From NCBI GenBank assembly GCA_009926405.1, contig RFOZ01000001.1:1-64000 (forward strand): a stretch of 64,000 bases of DNA, written 5' to 3'. The notes under the pieces were generated by a model. The model saw only the letters and a program-made list of their open reading frames with translations. It was not told the DNA's origin and did no database searches. Shown in pieces: positions 1 to 9,336 of this stretch (within the stretch, counting starts at the first letter, position 1; each line of letters begins with the position of its first letter). Both the position numbers and the translations under genes were made by a program. This DNA is from Cytophagia bacterium (GTDB taxonomy: Bacteria; Bacteroidota; Bacteroidia; UBA7662).

Positions 1-1
1 G

Positions 2-613
2 CATGAATCTTCCCCCCTCGATATGCGAATGGACCATAGGAGCGGAGTCACGGCCGAAGAATGGTTAAAGACGACTGAGCAAAGCGAGATGGCGGAGGTC
101 TTTTATCGTTATGGCGAAATACGGCAGGCACGGTCCCTGGCTTTGGATTTGGTTAAAGCACGTAGCGAAGGGGGCATCAAAACCACGGGTCAACTCAAAG
201 CCTTGGCCATGAAATATGTTGGTCAAGAAAAGCCATCGCGCTTTGTGGCCAAGGTTTTTCAGGCCATCCGTATACACCTTAACAGGGAATTGGATAGCCT
301 CTGCGCCATGTTGGAACAATCAGCAAGGCTCTTGGCAGAGGGTGGGCGCTTGGTGGTCATGAGTTACCATTCGTTGGAGGATCGTTTGGTCAAAAACTAC
401 ATCAATCATGGTAGCCTCGAAGGCCAGGCACGCAAGGATCTCTATGGTCATCCCCTTCGGCCTTTTGATCCTATCCGAGGACGGTTTGTGACGGCAGATG
501 TGGAAGAATCTGCCCAAAATCCACGATCTCGTAGTGCTCGTTTGCGGGTAGGGGTACGCAATGATTTGACCTGGAAACAGTGGCAGGAACGCTTAACCCA
601 AGCCGTGTTATGA
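2..613 (+). CDS. rsmH: 16S rRNA (cytosine(1402)-N4)-methyltransferase RsmH, 5' end missing
   Basis: RsmH (MraW) methylates N4 of C1402 in the ribosomal P site using S-adenosylmethionine. The reading frame is open to the first bases of the window, and the residues before the first internal Met (HESSPLDMRMD) match the family's conserved DMRMD region, so the gene is cut by the window edge and about one third is missing. The C-terminal signature SYHSLEDRLVKNY is present. It is the first visible gene of the dcw cluster; its TGA overlaps the next gene's ATG (ATGA). Confidence 0.95.
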   Translation, partial: HESSPLDMRMDHRSGVTAEEWLKTTEQSEMAEVFYRYGEIRQARSLALDLVKARSEGGIKTTGQLKALAMKYVGQEKPSRFVAKVFQAIRIHLNRELDSLCAMLEQSARLLAEGGRLVVMSYHSLEDRLVKNYINHGSLEGQARKDLYGHPLRPFDPIRGRFVTADVEESAQNPRSRSARLRVGVRNDLTWKQWQERLTQAVL

Positions 614-1011
614 GTAACACCGGAACCAATCCAAAATCTCCTTCTTGGAATCTATGGACTGTCCTGGACCCTGAGCGTTGGGTTCAGCCCGATGCAATGC
701 GTAGGCACGGCCTGTTTGGTGTTTACCTGATTGCGCTAATGATTTTGTACATCGCCTACATTCATCGCTGTGAAAACTTGGTTCGTAACATGAGTTTACT
801 CGAAAAAAACAACCAAGAGCTGCGCTCTCAATACCTTTTTTTGAAAACAGAATTGGTGAGCTTAGGGCAACTGGAACGTGTATCCGAACGTGCCTTGTCA
901 ATGGGACTTGAGCCCCTGCGTGTTCCGCCGTTGGCTCTCAACCGGCGGGCGCATGAATCAGGCAAAACCTCCCTCGGAAAATCCACAACCAATTCATTAT
1001 CAAAACCATAA
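610..1011 (+). CDS. ftsL: FtsL-like cell division protein
   Basis: Small bitopic division protein of 133 aa. It has a cytoplasmic N-terminus of about 35 residues, one membrane segment (about residues 36-54, LFGVYLIALMILYIAYI) and a short periplasmic coiled coil (about 58-95), the plan of FtsL, which bridges FtsQ/FtsB to FtsW/FtsI. Sequence similarity is weak, as usual for FtsL; the assignment rests on topology, size and position between rsmH and ftsI. An ATG 30 bp upstream exists, but the ATGA overlap with rsmH favours this start. The C-terminal Ser/Lys/Thr-rich tail is not typical and may be disordered. Confidence 0.8.
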   Translation: MSNTGTNPKSPSWNLWTVLDPERWVQPDAMRRHGLFGVYLIALMILYIAYIHRCENLVRNMSLLEKNNQELRSQYLFLKTELVSLGQLERVSERALSMGLEPLRVPPLALNRRAHESGKTSLGKSTTNSLSKP

Positions 1012-1015
1012 TTCA

Positions 1016-2968
1016 ATGATTGGCTCGAATCAAGGATGGCGTTTGAATGGTGCTTTTTTGGTGCTTTTGGTATTGGGTTTTGTTATTTTGGGCAGAGTAT
1101 ACCTTTATGCCACAACCTGGGGTACGGAATACAGGGCTCAATCGGTGAAGGAAAACCTTCGTCTTTTTGATTTACCAGCCAATCGAGGGGATATCTACGA
1201 TTGTCAGATGAATTTGCTGGCCTCTTCGGTTCCAATGTATGAGCTGAGGATTGATTTTGGGGTAGCGACCATGGCCGATACCGCTTTTAATCGGCAAGTT
1301 GACGGCTTGGCCACAGGACTATCCAAAATTTTTGAGGATCTTTCCCGACTCGCATGGAAAACCAAATTAATCCAGGCCCGTTATGCTTCAAAACCCAACC
1401 GTTATTGGTTGTTACGCAAAGGGGTCAGCTTTGGGACCATGGCACGGGTGCGGCAACTACCCATGTTAGGCAATGAATCGACCATGCGGGGCGCACTGGT
1501 CGCGATTCAGACCAATCATCGGGTGATGCCCTACGGAGAATTAGCGGCAAGAACCATTGGTTATCTCAAAAACGATACAGCTCGAATAGGCATCGAAAAG
1601 GGTTTGGATACGATTTTGGCCGGTAAGCCGGGTTTGGTTCTCAAACAGCGAATGGGTGGGGGTGTATGGAAGCCGATGGGTGAAGGAGTTCAACAGGAAC
1701 CCAAGCATGGTCAGCCTGTTGTTACAACTCTTGACATCCGTTTGCAGGAAATTGCCCATGAATCCCTCATCAAATCGATGGAGGAGCACAAGGCCCGCTT
1801 GGGTTGTGCCCTCTTGTTGGAAACGCGTACCGGTAAAATTCGGGCCATGGTTAACTTGGTTCGTAACCAACAAGGTCAGGCTTACGGGGAATGGAACCAA
1901 GTCGCTTATGGATACCCTGTCGAGCCAGGTTCGGTTTTCAAGTTAGCCTCGTTGATGGCCGGTGTTGCGGATGGTTACTGGAATTTGAACGATACGATAG
2001 ATATGGGTTCTTACCAATTCAAGGCCGGATCCTATCAAATCCAAGATGATCATCGTTACGGATCCCAAATGAGTGTGGAGGAAATATTCTCCAAAAGCTC
2101 CAACGTTGGGATTTCCAAATTGCTACACCGAGGGTATGCCAGAAACCCCAAAGCTTATTTTGATCGTTTACAAGCCTTTGGTTTGGGTCGTCGAATGAAG
2201 CTCCCCTTGTTGGAGGATCCCAGGCCTCTGTACAGGAATCCAGAACATCGTGGTTGGAGTGCTTCTGATTTGTATTCAACAGGAATCGGGTATTCATTGC
2301 AAATTACGCCCCTGCAATTGTTGGCTTTTTACAACGGGGTGGTGAATGGTGGGATACGGCAGGAACCTAGTTTGGTTGAAGCAACTTCTTTGCCACGAGG
2401 TACAAGGATTTTGGAAAAAGACCATGCCGAAGCGGCCCGAAGAATGATGCGTAGGGTTGCAGTGGATGGGACTGTCAAGGAACAAATGAAGGGCCTAACC
2501 TTTGGGATAGGAGGCAAAACGGGAACAGCCCGGTTACGCAACGAACAAGGCTTGACTTCCGAAAATAGACACCGGGCCATGTTTATTGGTTATTTCCCAG
2601 ATCCCAACCCTCAATACACCTGCCTAGTGATGATTGAGGAACCTTCGGCGGGAATTTACTACGCTTCGATGGTGGCAGCCCCTGTTTTTAGAGACATAGC
2701 CGAACAAACGATGGCTATCAAAGAATACCGCCCCAATACTCGTCCGGCTTTACCGCAAGGATCCATTTCAAAAGAGGTGAATGCGAATGAAAAACGGATC
2801 CAAAAACCGGACGACTTGATAGGGATGGAGGCATCGGCCGCGGTTTGGGCCTTGGAACGCCAGGGTTACAGTGTTTCGGTGCAAGGTAGCGGTCGGGTGC
2901 GTCGCTTGCTTGGAAATTTGAAGGATGATAAACCTGGGCAGCGGGTTACGCTGTTGCTCGGATCATGA
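1016..2968 (+). CDS. ftsI: Penicillin-binding protein FtsI (PBP3-type transpeptidase) with PASTA domain
   Basis: Septal peptidoglycan DD-transpeptidase partnered with FtsW. From the chosen ATG the protein has 650 aa: one membrane anchor (about 11-30), a dimerisation/pedestal domain containing the ANRGDIYD motif, then the transpeptidase with S306-V-F-K (catalytic serine), S361-S-N and K501-T-G, and a C-terminal PASTA domain of about 55 residues (starting near KPDDLIGMEA). The start is 4 bp after the ftsL stop and places the anchor right at the N-terminus; an in-frame ATG at 953, overlapping ftsL, is the alternative. PASTA domains are usual in Bacteroidota FtsI but absent from the E. coli protein. 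Confidence 0.95.
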   Translation: MIGSNQGWRLNGAFLVLLVLGFVILGRVYLYATTWGTEYRAQSVKENLRLFDLPANRGDIYDCQMNLLASSVPMYELRIDFGVATMADTAFNRQVDGLATGLSKIFEDLSRLAWKTKLIQARYASKPNRYWLLRKGVSFGTMARVRQLPMLGNESTMRGALVAIQTNHRVMPYGELAARTIGYLKNDTARIGIEKGLDTILAGKPGLVLKQRMGGGVWKPMGEGVQQEPKHGQPVVTTLDIRLQEIAHESLIKSMEEHKARLGCALLLETRTGKIRAMVNLVRNQQGQAYGEWNQVAYGYPVEPGSVFKLASLMAGVADGYWNLNDTIDMGSYQFKAGSYQIQDDHRYGSQMSVEEIFSKSSNVGISKLLHRGYARNPKAYFDRLQAFGLGRRMKLPLLEDPRPLYRNPEHRGWSASDLYSTGIGYSLQITPLQLLAFYNGVVNGGIRQEPSLVEATSLPRGTRILEKDHAEAARRMMRRVAVDGTVKEQMKGLTFGIGGKTGTARLRNEQGLTSENRHRAMFIGYFPDPNPQYTCLVMIEEPSAGIYYASMVAAPVFRDIAEQTMAIKEYRPNTRPALPQGSISKEVNANEKRIQKPDDLIGMEASAAVWALERQGYSVSVQGSGRVRRLLGNLKDDKPGQRVTLLLGS

Positions 2969-4473
2969 TGCCGCTGGAAATTTTGCTTCAAGAATTGCAG
3001 ATTCTCGAAACAAGGGGACCGCTTAACCTTTTGATCGAGGCGATTTGCGCTGACCATCGAAAGGCAAAGCCCGGATCCTTGTTGGTGGCTGTTCAAGGCA
3101 GCCGCGTGGACGGCCATGCATGGGTGGAAGAGGCTCTCAAATCAGGTGTTACGGCGGTGGTGGTTGAAAAGAATTTGGACCAATGGGCGGATGCATACCC
3201 GCAAAGCACTTTGGTGCAGGTCCCTAACAGTGCCCAAGCATTGGGCCGGTTGGCGTCCGCATTGCAGGGACACCCATCCCGTCATTTGAACCTGATTGGT
3301 GTTACAGGAACCAATGGAAAAACCAGCGTGGTAACCCTTCTTTACCAGGTTTTTAGCAAAATGGGATTCAACTGCGGGTTGATTTCCACCGTAGAATGCC
3401 GGGTGGGGGACCGCATGCTTCCCTCGACTCATACCACCCCGGATGCTCTTCGTTTAAATGAATTGTTACGGGAAATGCTGGAGGCTGGATGTGTTTATGT
3501 TTTTATGGAGGTCAGTTCCCATGCCATGGCTCAGCATAGGGTCAGTGGCTTACGGTTTCGGGGGGGTGTTTTCACCAATCTGACCCGCGACCACTTGGAT
3601 TACCACGGGACCATGGAAAATTATTTTTTGGCCAAGCGTTCCTTTTTTGATGGTCTGGATAACACGGCCTTTGCCTTGTACAATGCTGATGATGCGTATG
3701 GTCAGGCCATGGTTTCCTGCAGCACTGCGATGCGGGTAGCCTATACGTTGACGGGTGCAAACGAAAGTCCTTCAGGACAACAAGTCTATGAAGGTTCAAA
3801 CCTGGTCTTGGAACCGGGCTGTTTGCGCATGGATACTACCGAAACCTCCTTAAAGGCAAATTTAACCGGGCGTTTTAATGCCTACAATGCCCTCGCCGTG
3901 TACGCGGTTGCCCGCTTGCTTTCGGCCCAACCCCAAGAAATTGCCAATGCATTGGCGCAAGCGGAGCCTCCCCAAGGTCGGATGTGGAACATGCAGGGAC
4001 CTGAAGGACGATGGGGGGTGGTGGATTATGCTCATACCCCCGATGCCTTGCAACAAGTTTTGTCCACCCTCTATGACCTTCAAAAAGGCAAAGGTCGACT
4101 CTTGGTGGTCTTTGGTTGTGGCGGTGACCGCGATCAAGGCAAACGACCCCTTATGGCCGAGGTGGCTTATGCCAATTCTGATGTTATGGTGATGACATCC
4201 GATAATCCTCGCAGCGAAGATCCCTTGCTTATTTTGGAACACATGCGTCAGGGACTGCCTGCGCATGCCTCGACCGATCGGGTCTATTGCGAGGCGGACC
4301 GAGATTTGGCAATTCAAAAAGCGGTTCAATTGAGCTGTCCGGGGGATTTGATTTTGGTGGCAGGTAAAGGGCACGAATTGTATCAAGAAATTCAGGGTCA
4401 ACGACTTCCTTTTAGTGATCGCGAGCAGTTGACTCTTCATATGAATGCATTGAAACCCACCTCTAAATTCTGA
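2965..4473 (+). CDS. murE: UDP-N-acetylmuramoyl-tripeptide synthetase MurE
   Basis: Cytoplasmic ATP-dependent ligase that adds the third amino acid to UDP-MurNAc-L-Ala-D-Glu. At 502 aa it has the normal three Mur-ligase domains, with P-loop TGTNGKT around residues 114-120 and the motif D413-N-P-R, which in characterised MurE enzymes marks use of meso-diaminopimelate; so the peptidoglycan is inferred to be DAP type. Its ATG overlaps the ftsI stop (ATGATG), implying translational coupling. No murF follows it in this window. Confidence 0.96.
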   Translation: MMPLEILLQELQILETRGPLNLLIEAICADHRKAKPGSLLVAVQGSRVDGHAWVEEALKSGVTAVVVEKNLDQWADAYPQSTLVQVPNSAQALGRLASALQGHPSRHLNLIGVTGTNGKTSVVTLLYQVFSKMGFNCGLISTVECRVGDRMLPSTHTTPDALRLNELLREMLEAGCVYVFMEVSSHAMAQHRVSGLRFRGGVFTNLTRDHLDYHGTMENYFLAKRSFFDGLDNTAFALYNADDAYGQAMVSCSTAMRVAYTLTGANESPSGQQVYEGSNLVLEPGCLRMDTTETSLKANLTGRFNAYNALAVYAVARLLSAQPQEIANALAQAEPPQGRMWNMQGPEGRWGVVDYAHTPDALQQVLSTLYDLQKGKGRLLVVFGCGGDRDQGKRPLMAEVAYANSDVMVMTSDNPRSEDPLLILEHMRQGLPAHASTDRVYCEADRDLAIQKAVQLSCPGDLILVAGKGHELYQEIQGQRLPFSDREQLTLHMNALKPTSKF

Positions 4474-4477
4474 TTCC

Positions 4478-5614
4478 GTGTTGTATTATCTTTTTGATTA
4501 TTTGGACAGGGTTTGGGACTTGAGCGGTGCCGGGGCCTTTCGTTTTATCACTTTTCGAGCTTCGTTGGCCGCCGCCCTGTCTTTGTTAATCAGTTTATTT
4601 ATTGGCAAACGGATCATCCGCTGGCTACAGTCCAAACAAATCGGTGAAAGCATCCGTGAATCCGGGCCTGCTACCCATCTCTCCAAAAAAGGTACCCCTA
4701 CCATGGGAGGGCTGATCTTACTGGTCGCCATTTTGATACCGACCCTCCTGGCAGCAAGGCCTGATAATATTTATGTTATTTTGATGTTGGTTGCAACCTT
4801 GTGGATGGGTGTGATTGGCGGGGTTGACGATTATATCAAAGTTTTTTTGAAAGACAAAAAAGGCCTGCGTTCCCGATCCAAGGTGATTGGTCAAATAGGT
4901 TTGGGGCTTTTGATTGCATCGGTTCTGTATTATCACCGGGATATTTCAACGATGGCCCTCAAAACCAACCTGCCTATTACCAAATACGGGTTGGATTATT
5001 CCAAATTAGGGTGGGATCCATCCTTGGTATGGGCCTTTTATTTTGCACTTATTGTATTTATTGTTACTGCGGTTACCAATGCGGTCAATCTCACCGACGG
5101 AGTGGATGGTCTGGCCGCTGGGACGAGCGCAATTGTTGGAACGGGTTTGGGTATTCTGGCTTATATGTCGGGAAATATCAAATTGGCTTCGTACCTCAAC
5201 CTCCTGTATGTACCGGGTTCCGGGGAGGTGGTTGTTTTTTTGGCGGCCTTGGTTGGAGCCTGTATCGGGTTTTTGTGGTACAATGCCTATCCTGCCCAGG
5301 TTTTTATGGGTGACACGGGGTCGATGGCCCTGGGCGGAGCCTTTGCTTCGGTCGCACTCATTATCAAAATGGAATTAATGCTGCCGATTCTGTGCGGTAT
5401 CTTTTTTGTTGAAAGCCTTTCGGTCATTATTCAAGTCACTTGGTTTCGTTATACCAAAAAGAGAACAGGAGTGGGTCAACGTGTTTTCCGTATGGCTCCG
5501 CTTCATCACCATTACGAATTGGGAGGCCTGGCAGAGCCTAAGTTGGTTACTCGTTTTTGGATTGTTACGGTGCTCTTGGTTATCCTCACTTTCACAATGC
5601 TCAAACTGCGATGA
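4478..5614 (+). CDS. mraY: Phospho-N-acetylmuramoyl-pentapeptide-transferase MraY
   Basis: Integral membrane enzyme that transfers phospho-MurNAc-pentapeptide from UDP to undecaprenyl phosphate, forming lipid I. 378 aa with about ten hydrophobic segments and the family signatures GGVDDYIKV, NLTDGVDGLAAG, FMGDTGSMALGG and the HHHYE loop (PLHHHYELGG). The frame begins with GTG four bases after the murE stop; the N-terminus MLYYLFDYLD matches the usual Bacteroidota start, so GTG is taken as the real initiator. The end overlaps the murD start (ATGA). Confidence 0.96.
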   Translation: MLYYLFDYLDRVWDLSGAGAFRFITFRASLAAALSLLISLFIGKRIIRWLQSKQIGESIRESGPATHLSKKGTPTMGGLILLVAILIPTLLAARPDNIYVILMLVATLWMGVIGGVDDYIKVFLKDKKGLRSRSKVIGQIGLGLLIASVLYYHRDISTMALKTNLPITKYGLDYSKLGWDPSLVWAFYFALIVFIVTAVTNAVNLTDGVDGLAAGTSAIVGTGLGILAYMSGNIKLASYLNLLYVPGSGEVVVFLAALVGACIGFLWYNAYPAQVFMGDTGSMALGGAFASVALIIKMELMLPILCGIFFVESLSVIIQVTWFRYTKKRTGVGQRVFRMAPLHHHYELGGLAEPKLVTRFWIVTVLLVILTFTMLKLR

Positions 5615-6972
5615 ATAGGGAACGTTTGCTTGTTTTGGGAGCCGGTGAGAGCGGTTGTGGTGCCGCCCGACTGGGAAAGGTTTTGGGGATGGAAGTAGAG
5701 GTTTGGGATCAGGGAACCATCCGGGAGCAGCGAATCCAACAATTGGAAGCGTTGGAGATTCCGTACACCGCATCCTGTTCCAAGGAAATTGCTTTATGGA
5801 AACCGGATTTGGTTATCAAAAGCCCTGGAATTGCTCCGGAATTACCTTGGATTCAGGCGGCCTTGGACCAAGGGATTCCTGTTGTCGACGAAATTGAATT
5901 CGCTGCGGCTCATACCAAGGCAAAGTTGGTGGGGATTACCGGTACCAACGGCAAAACCACCACCACCCATTTGACCCATCATGTTCTCAAAAGTGCCGGA
6001 TTACGAGCCGGGATTGCGGGCAATATGGGTCGCAGTTTTGCAGGTGCTGTGGCCGAGGATTTGATGGCCGATTCCAACCATGGACCGGAGATCTATGTCT
6101 TGGAGGTTAGCTCCTTTCAATTGGATGGTCTGCACAAGACCCGTTTTGACATTGGGGTTCTGACCAATATAACCCCTGATCATTTGGACCGCTACGGTTA
6201 TCGTATGGAAAACTATGTGCAATCCAAATTCAGATTAGTCCGTAACATGGATCACCGAAGTGCCTTGGTTTGGTGCAGCGATGATGCCTACAGCCGCCAA
6301 GGCATGGATTGCCTGGTCCAAAAGCCTTTTCAAACCTATACCCTATCGTGGGATCGTCCTTCTTCCTTTGGAGGAGGGGCCTACACCCTTGACTCTCAAC
6401 TATTCCTCGAAATGAACGATAAACGTATGTCCATGCCCCTGAACGAATTGGCCTTGGTTGGCCGCCACAATACGTACAACTCAATGGCGGCGGCCGTCGT
6501 CGCCCAATTGATGGAGGTACGCAAAGAAAGTATCCGCGAGAGTCTGACAAATTTTGATCAGTTGGAGCATCGGCTCGAAAAAGTGGGCCGCATCCGTGGG
6601 GTTGATTATATCAACGATTCCAAAGCCACCAACGTCTGGTATGCTTTGGAATCCATGGACAAGCCGGTGCTCTGGATCGCGGGCGGTGTCGACAAGGGGA
6701 ATGATTATACGGCCCTTTATGATTTGGTGGCCTCCAAAGTCAAAGTATTGATTTGCATGGGCAAAGACAACAGGGCCCTGCATGAAGCCTTTGCCGGCAA
6801 GGTTCCGGTCATCGTCAATGTATCCGGGATGCAGGAATGTGTTCAAAGGGCGTATCAACTAGCCCAAAAAGGGGACGCTGTTTTGTTATCACCCGCCTGC
6901 GCCAGTTTTGATTTCTTCGAGAACTACGAGGATCGTGGACGACAGTTTAAGTATTTTGTTAACCAGCTGTAA
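5611..6972 (+). CDS. murD: UDP-N-acetylmuramoyl-L-alanine--D-glutamate ligase MurD
   Basis: Adds D-glutamate to UDP-MurNAc-L-Ala in the cytoplasm. 453 aa from the ATG that overlaps the mraY stop. An N-terminal nucleotide-sugar fold starts with LVLGAGESGCGAARL, followed by the ATP loop GTNGKT from residue 111, the NITPDHLDRYG region of the central domain, and the C-terminal segment with INDSKATN. A longer frame begins inside mraY, but the family N-terminus begins at MNRERLLVLGAGESG. MurC, MurD and MurE in this window share the ligase fold. Confidence 0.96.
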   Translation: MNRERLLVLGAGESGCGAARLGKVLGMEVEVWDQGTIREQRIQQLEALEIPYTASCSKEIALWKPDLVIKSPGIAPELPWIQAALDQGIPVVDEIEFAAAHTKAKLVGITGTNGKTTTTHLTHHVLKSAGLRAGIAGNMGRSFAGAVAEDLMADSNHGPEIYVLEVSSFQLDGLHKTRFDIGVLTNITPDHLDRYGYRMENYVQSKFRLVRNMDHRSALVWCSDDAYSRQGMDCLVQKPFQTYTLSWDRPSSFGGGAYTLDSQLFLEMNDKRMSMPLNELALVGRHNTYNSMAAAVVAQLMEVRKESIRESLTNFDQLEHRLEKVGRIRGVDYINDSKATNVWYALESMDKPVLWIAGGVDKGNDYTALYDLVASKVKVLICMGKDNRALHEAFAGKVPVIVNVSGMQECVQRAYQLAQKGDAVLLSPACASFDFFENYEDRGRQFKYFVNQL

Positions 6973-6986
6973 GAATACGTAGCCCA

Positions 6987-8210
6987 ATGATGAACAGTTG
7001 GTCGGCATTGTTTAAGGGGGATCGGGTTCTCTGGATTCTCATTGGGCTCCTGATGGTGAGCTCTTTGCCTCTCATTTATTCATCCATTGGCCAATTAGCA
7101 CTTCGTAACAACGATGGGAATATTGAGCGATTTTTGTTAGCCCATGGCTTCAAACTGATGTTAGGAGGTATCATTATGCTTTTTGTTCATCGTATACCTT
7201 ACCTTTGGTTGGGACGGATTTCTGCTTGGGGCGTTTATATCGGATGTGCGATTCTTGCGGTAACCCTGGTGTATGGACAAACAATCAATTCGGCATCCAG
7301 GTCTTTGGTGATTCCCTTTACGAACATTAGTTTTCAGGGCTCGGATCCGGCTCGGTTTTTCTTGATTTTGTGGTTGGCTCGGGGCCTGGCTTTGTTACAG
7401 AAAGACGAAAAAATTCGGCGATTTAGGGATGGCTGGGCCCGATTGTTAGGCGGGATTATGGTTACGGCTGTTTTGATTGCCCCCGAAAATTTGTCGACTG
7501 CTCTCATGTTAATCGGTGTTGGGATGGGGATGATTTGGGTGGCCGGTGCCCGCATTGTTGATTTATCCAAGGTTGTTGTTGGAGGCGTTCTGGTCGTGCT
7601 TTTTCTTGTTTCGGTGGCTTATTGGGCGGGATGGCCCCGGGCCCGGGTTTGGAAGAATCGTGTTGAGTCGTTTTGGAACCAAAGCCCTGGTCAGGAGGAT
7701 TTTCAGGTAACACAAGCCAAAATAGCCGTATCGGACGGGGGGTTATGGGGTAAGGGACCCGGAAAAAGCATCCAACGGAATTTTTTGCCCCATGCTTATT
7801 CCGATTTTATTTATGCGATTGTGATTGAAGAGTATGGGATGGCCGGGGCCATCTGGGTTTTGGTCTTGTACCTGGGTTTGTTCTATCGTGTTCGAAAAAT
7901 TGCGATGCGGGCCCGTTCGCCTTACGGGGCCTACATTGCATCGGGGATGGGCATGGCTTTAATGGCCCAAGCCGTGGTGAATATGCTGGTCTCGGTGAGC
8001 GCCATGCCAGTGACCGGACAGACCCTGCCGTTTATATCGCACGGTGGAAGTTCCATCCTCATCAATGCCTTGGCCATGGGCGTGGTTCTAAGTGTTAGTC
8101 GGGACATGACCGGGGAAGGGGACTGGTCTGAATTGGATATTGAGAGCGAATCCAGCAATTCGATTGCGTCGGAAACAAATTCATCCAACGGGGAGGCCGC
8201 GTATGCCTAG
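6987..8210 (+). CDS. ftsW: Peptidoglycan glycosyltransferase FtsW (SEDS family)
   Basis: SEDS-family integral membrane protein, 407 aa with about ten hydrophobic segments; in division it polymerises lipid II glycan chains with FtsI. Conserved stretches include the loop around KIAVSDGGLWGKGPGKS, SDFIYAIVIEEYG and the C-terminal PVTGQTLPFISHGGSS signature. The C-terminus carries a Ser/Glu-rich cytoplasmic tail of about 40 residues. Initiation could be at either of two consecutive ATGs. Fourteen bases separate it from murD, and it overlaps the murG start by 8 bp. Confidence 0.95.
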   Translation: MMNSWSALFKGDRVLWILIGLLMVSSLPLIYSSIGQLALRNNDGNIERFLLAHGFKLMLGGIIMLFVHRIPYLWLGRISAWGVYIGCAILAVTLVYGQTINSASRSLVIPFTNISFQGSDPARFFLILWLARGLALLQKDEKIRRFRDGWARLLGGIMVTAVLIAPENLSTALMLIGVGMGMIWVAGARIVDLSKVVVGGVLVVLFLVSVAYWAGWPRARVWKNRVESFWNQSPGQEDFQVTQAKIAVSDGGLWGKGPGKSIQRNFLPHAYSDFIYAIVIEEYGMAGAIWVLVLYLGLFYRVRKIAMRARSPYGAYIASGMGMALMAQAVVNMLVSVSAMPVTGQTLPFISHGGSSILINALAMGVVLSVSRDMTGEGDWSELDIESESSNSIASETNSSNGEAAYA

Positions 8211-9336
8211 TTCATTGCAACATCAACCGGATTCGGTTTGGAAAATCATGGTGAGCGGCGGTGGAACCGGGGGGCATGTGTTTCCAGCGATCAGCATCGC
8301 CCAGGCCTGCAGGGATCTGAGTCCGAATTGTTCGGTTCACTTTGTCGGGGCTTTGGGTAAAATTGAAATGACGCAGGTACCGTTGGCTGGATTTCCAATT
8401 ACGGGTTTTTGGATTAGGGGATTTCAGCGCAAAGCCTTTTGGAAAAACTGGGCCTTGCCTCTGCAGATTCTGGTTTCTGTGGTGCATGCCTGGGTCTTGT
8501 TACGAAAGTTTCGCCCCCATGCGGTGGTCGGCGTGGGTGGTTATGCCAGCGGTCCGCTTCTTTGGGTTGCTCAGCGTTTGGGTATCTCAACGGCTTTGCA
8601 GGAACAAAACGCCCTACCGGGAGCCACCAATCGTTTTCTCTCGGGCGGTGCACGCCGGGTTTATGTGGCTTTTGAAGGCATGGAAGCCTATTTTGGCTCG
8701 AACAAAACGGTGGTGACCGGCAACCCGGTTCGTCATGAATTGCAGATTCAGGGGCCTAGCCGCGAAGAGGCCTTGAAATTTTGGGGCTTGTCCGGCGAGC
8801 AAAAAACAGTCTTGGTTTTGGGGGGAAGTTTGGGGGCTAGGGCCTTGAACGAAGCGGTGGAAGCCTGCCTGCGTTCTGATGCCCTCGAAGTGGTCTGGCT
8901 CTGGCAATGCGGCCGTCATTACCAATTGCCGGAAGACCTAAAGGCAAAGCAAGGGCCGAAATTGAGGGTTTTGCCTTTTGTACAAGAGATGACGATGGCC
9001 TATGCGGCGGCCGATTGGATTGTATCGAGGGCTGGTGCTGGAACCATGAGCGAATTGGCCTTGGTTGCCAAGCCTTGTTTACTCGTGCCTTCACCCTACG
9101 TCGCTGAAAATCATCAACATCACAATGCGATGAATTGGGTAAACCAATCCCTTGCGTGGATTAGCAGCGATGCTTCGATTGCAAATGATTTACCACGGGT
9201 TCTAGGGGAATGGGGCAAGGATCCCAAAGCTGCGGAGGCCAAAGCTCTGGGTTTGCGAAAATGGTCCCGTCCGGATGCAGCCCGACGAATTGCGATCGAT
9301 TTGTTTGATTTAACCTACAAAAAAAACGCCGCATGA
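8203..9336 (+). CDS. murG: UDP-N-acetylglucosamine--N-acetylmuramyl-(pentapeptide) pyrophosphoryl-undecaprenol GlcNAc transferase MurG
   Basis: Peripheral membrane GT28 glycosyltransferase that adds GlcNAc to lipid I to give lipid II. 377 aa with two Rossmann halves: the glycine-rich loop SGGGTGGHVFPA, then VVGVGGYASGP and QEQNALPGATNR in the N-domain, and the UDP-GlcNAc binding part with LGGSLGARALNE and SRAGAGTMSELA in the C-domain. The ATG chosen overlaps the ftsW stop; an upstream in-frame start lies deeper in ftsW. The stop overlaps the murC ATG. Confidence 0.96.
   Translation: MPSSLQHQPDSVWKIMVSGGGTGGHVFPAISIAQACRDLSPNCSVHFVGALGKIEMTQVPLAGFPITGFWIRGFQRKAFWKNWALPLQILVSVVHAWVLLRKFRPHAVVGVGGYASGPLLWVAQRLGISTALQEQNALPGATNRFLSGGARRVYVAFEGMEAYFGSNKTVVTGNPVRHELQIQGPSREEALKFWGLSGEQKTVLVLGGSLGARALNEAVEACLRSDALEVVWLWQCGRHYQLPEDLKAKQGPKLRVLPFVQEMTMAYAAADWIVSRAGAGTMSELALVAKPCLLVPSPYVAENHQHHNAMNWVNQSLAWISSDASIANDLPRVLGEWGKDPKAAEAKALGLRKWSRPDAARRIAIDLFDLTYKKNAA

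Noticed and set aside
3862..4440. 192-codon frame on the minus strand inside murE
   Set aside because: Entirely within a well-conserved Mur ligase gene; no recognisable product.
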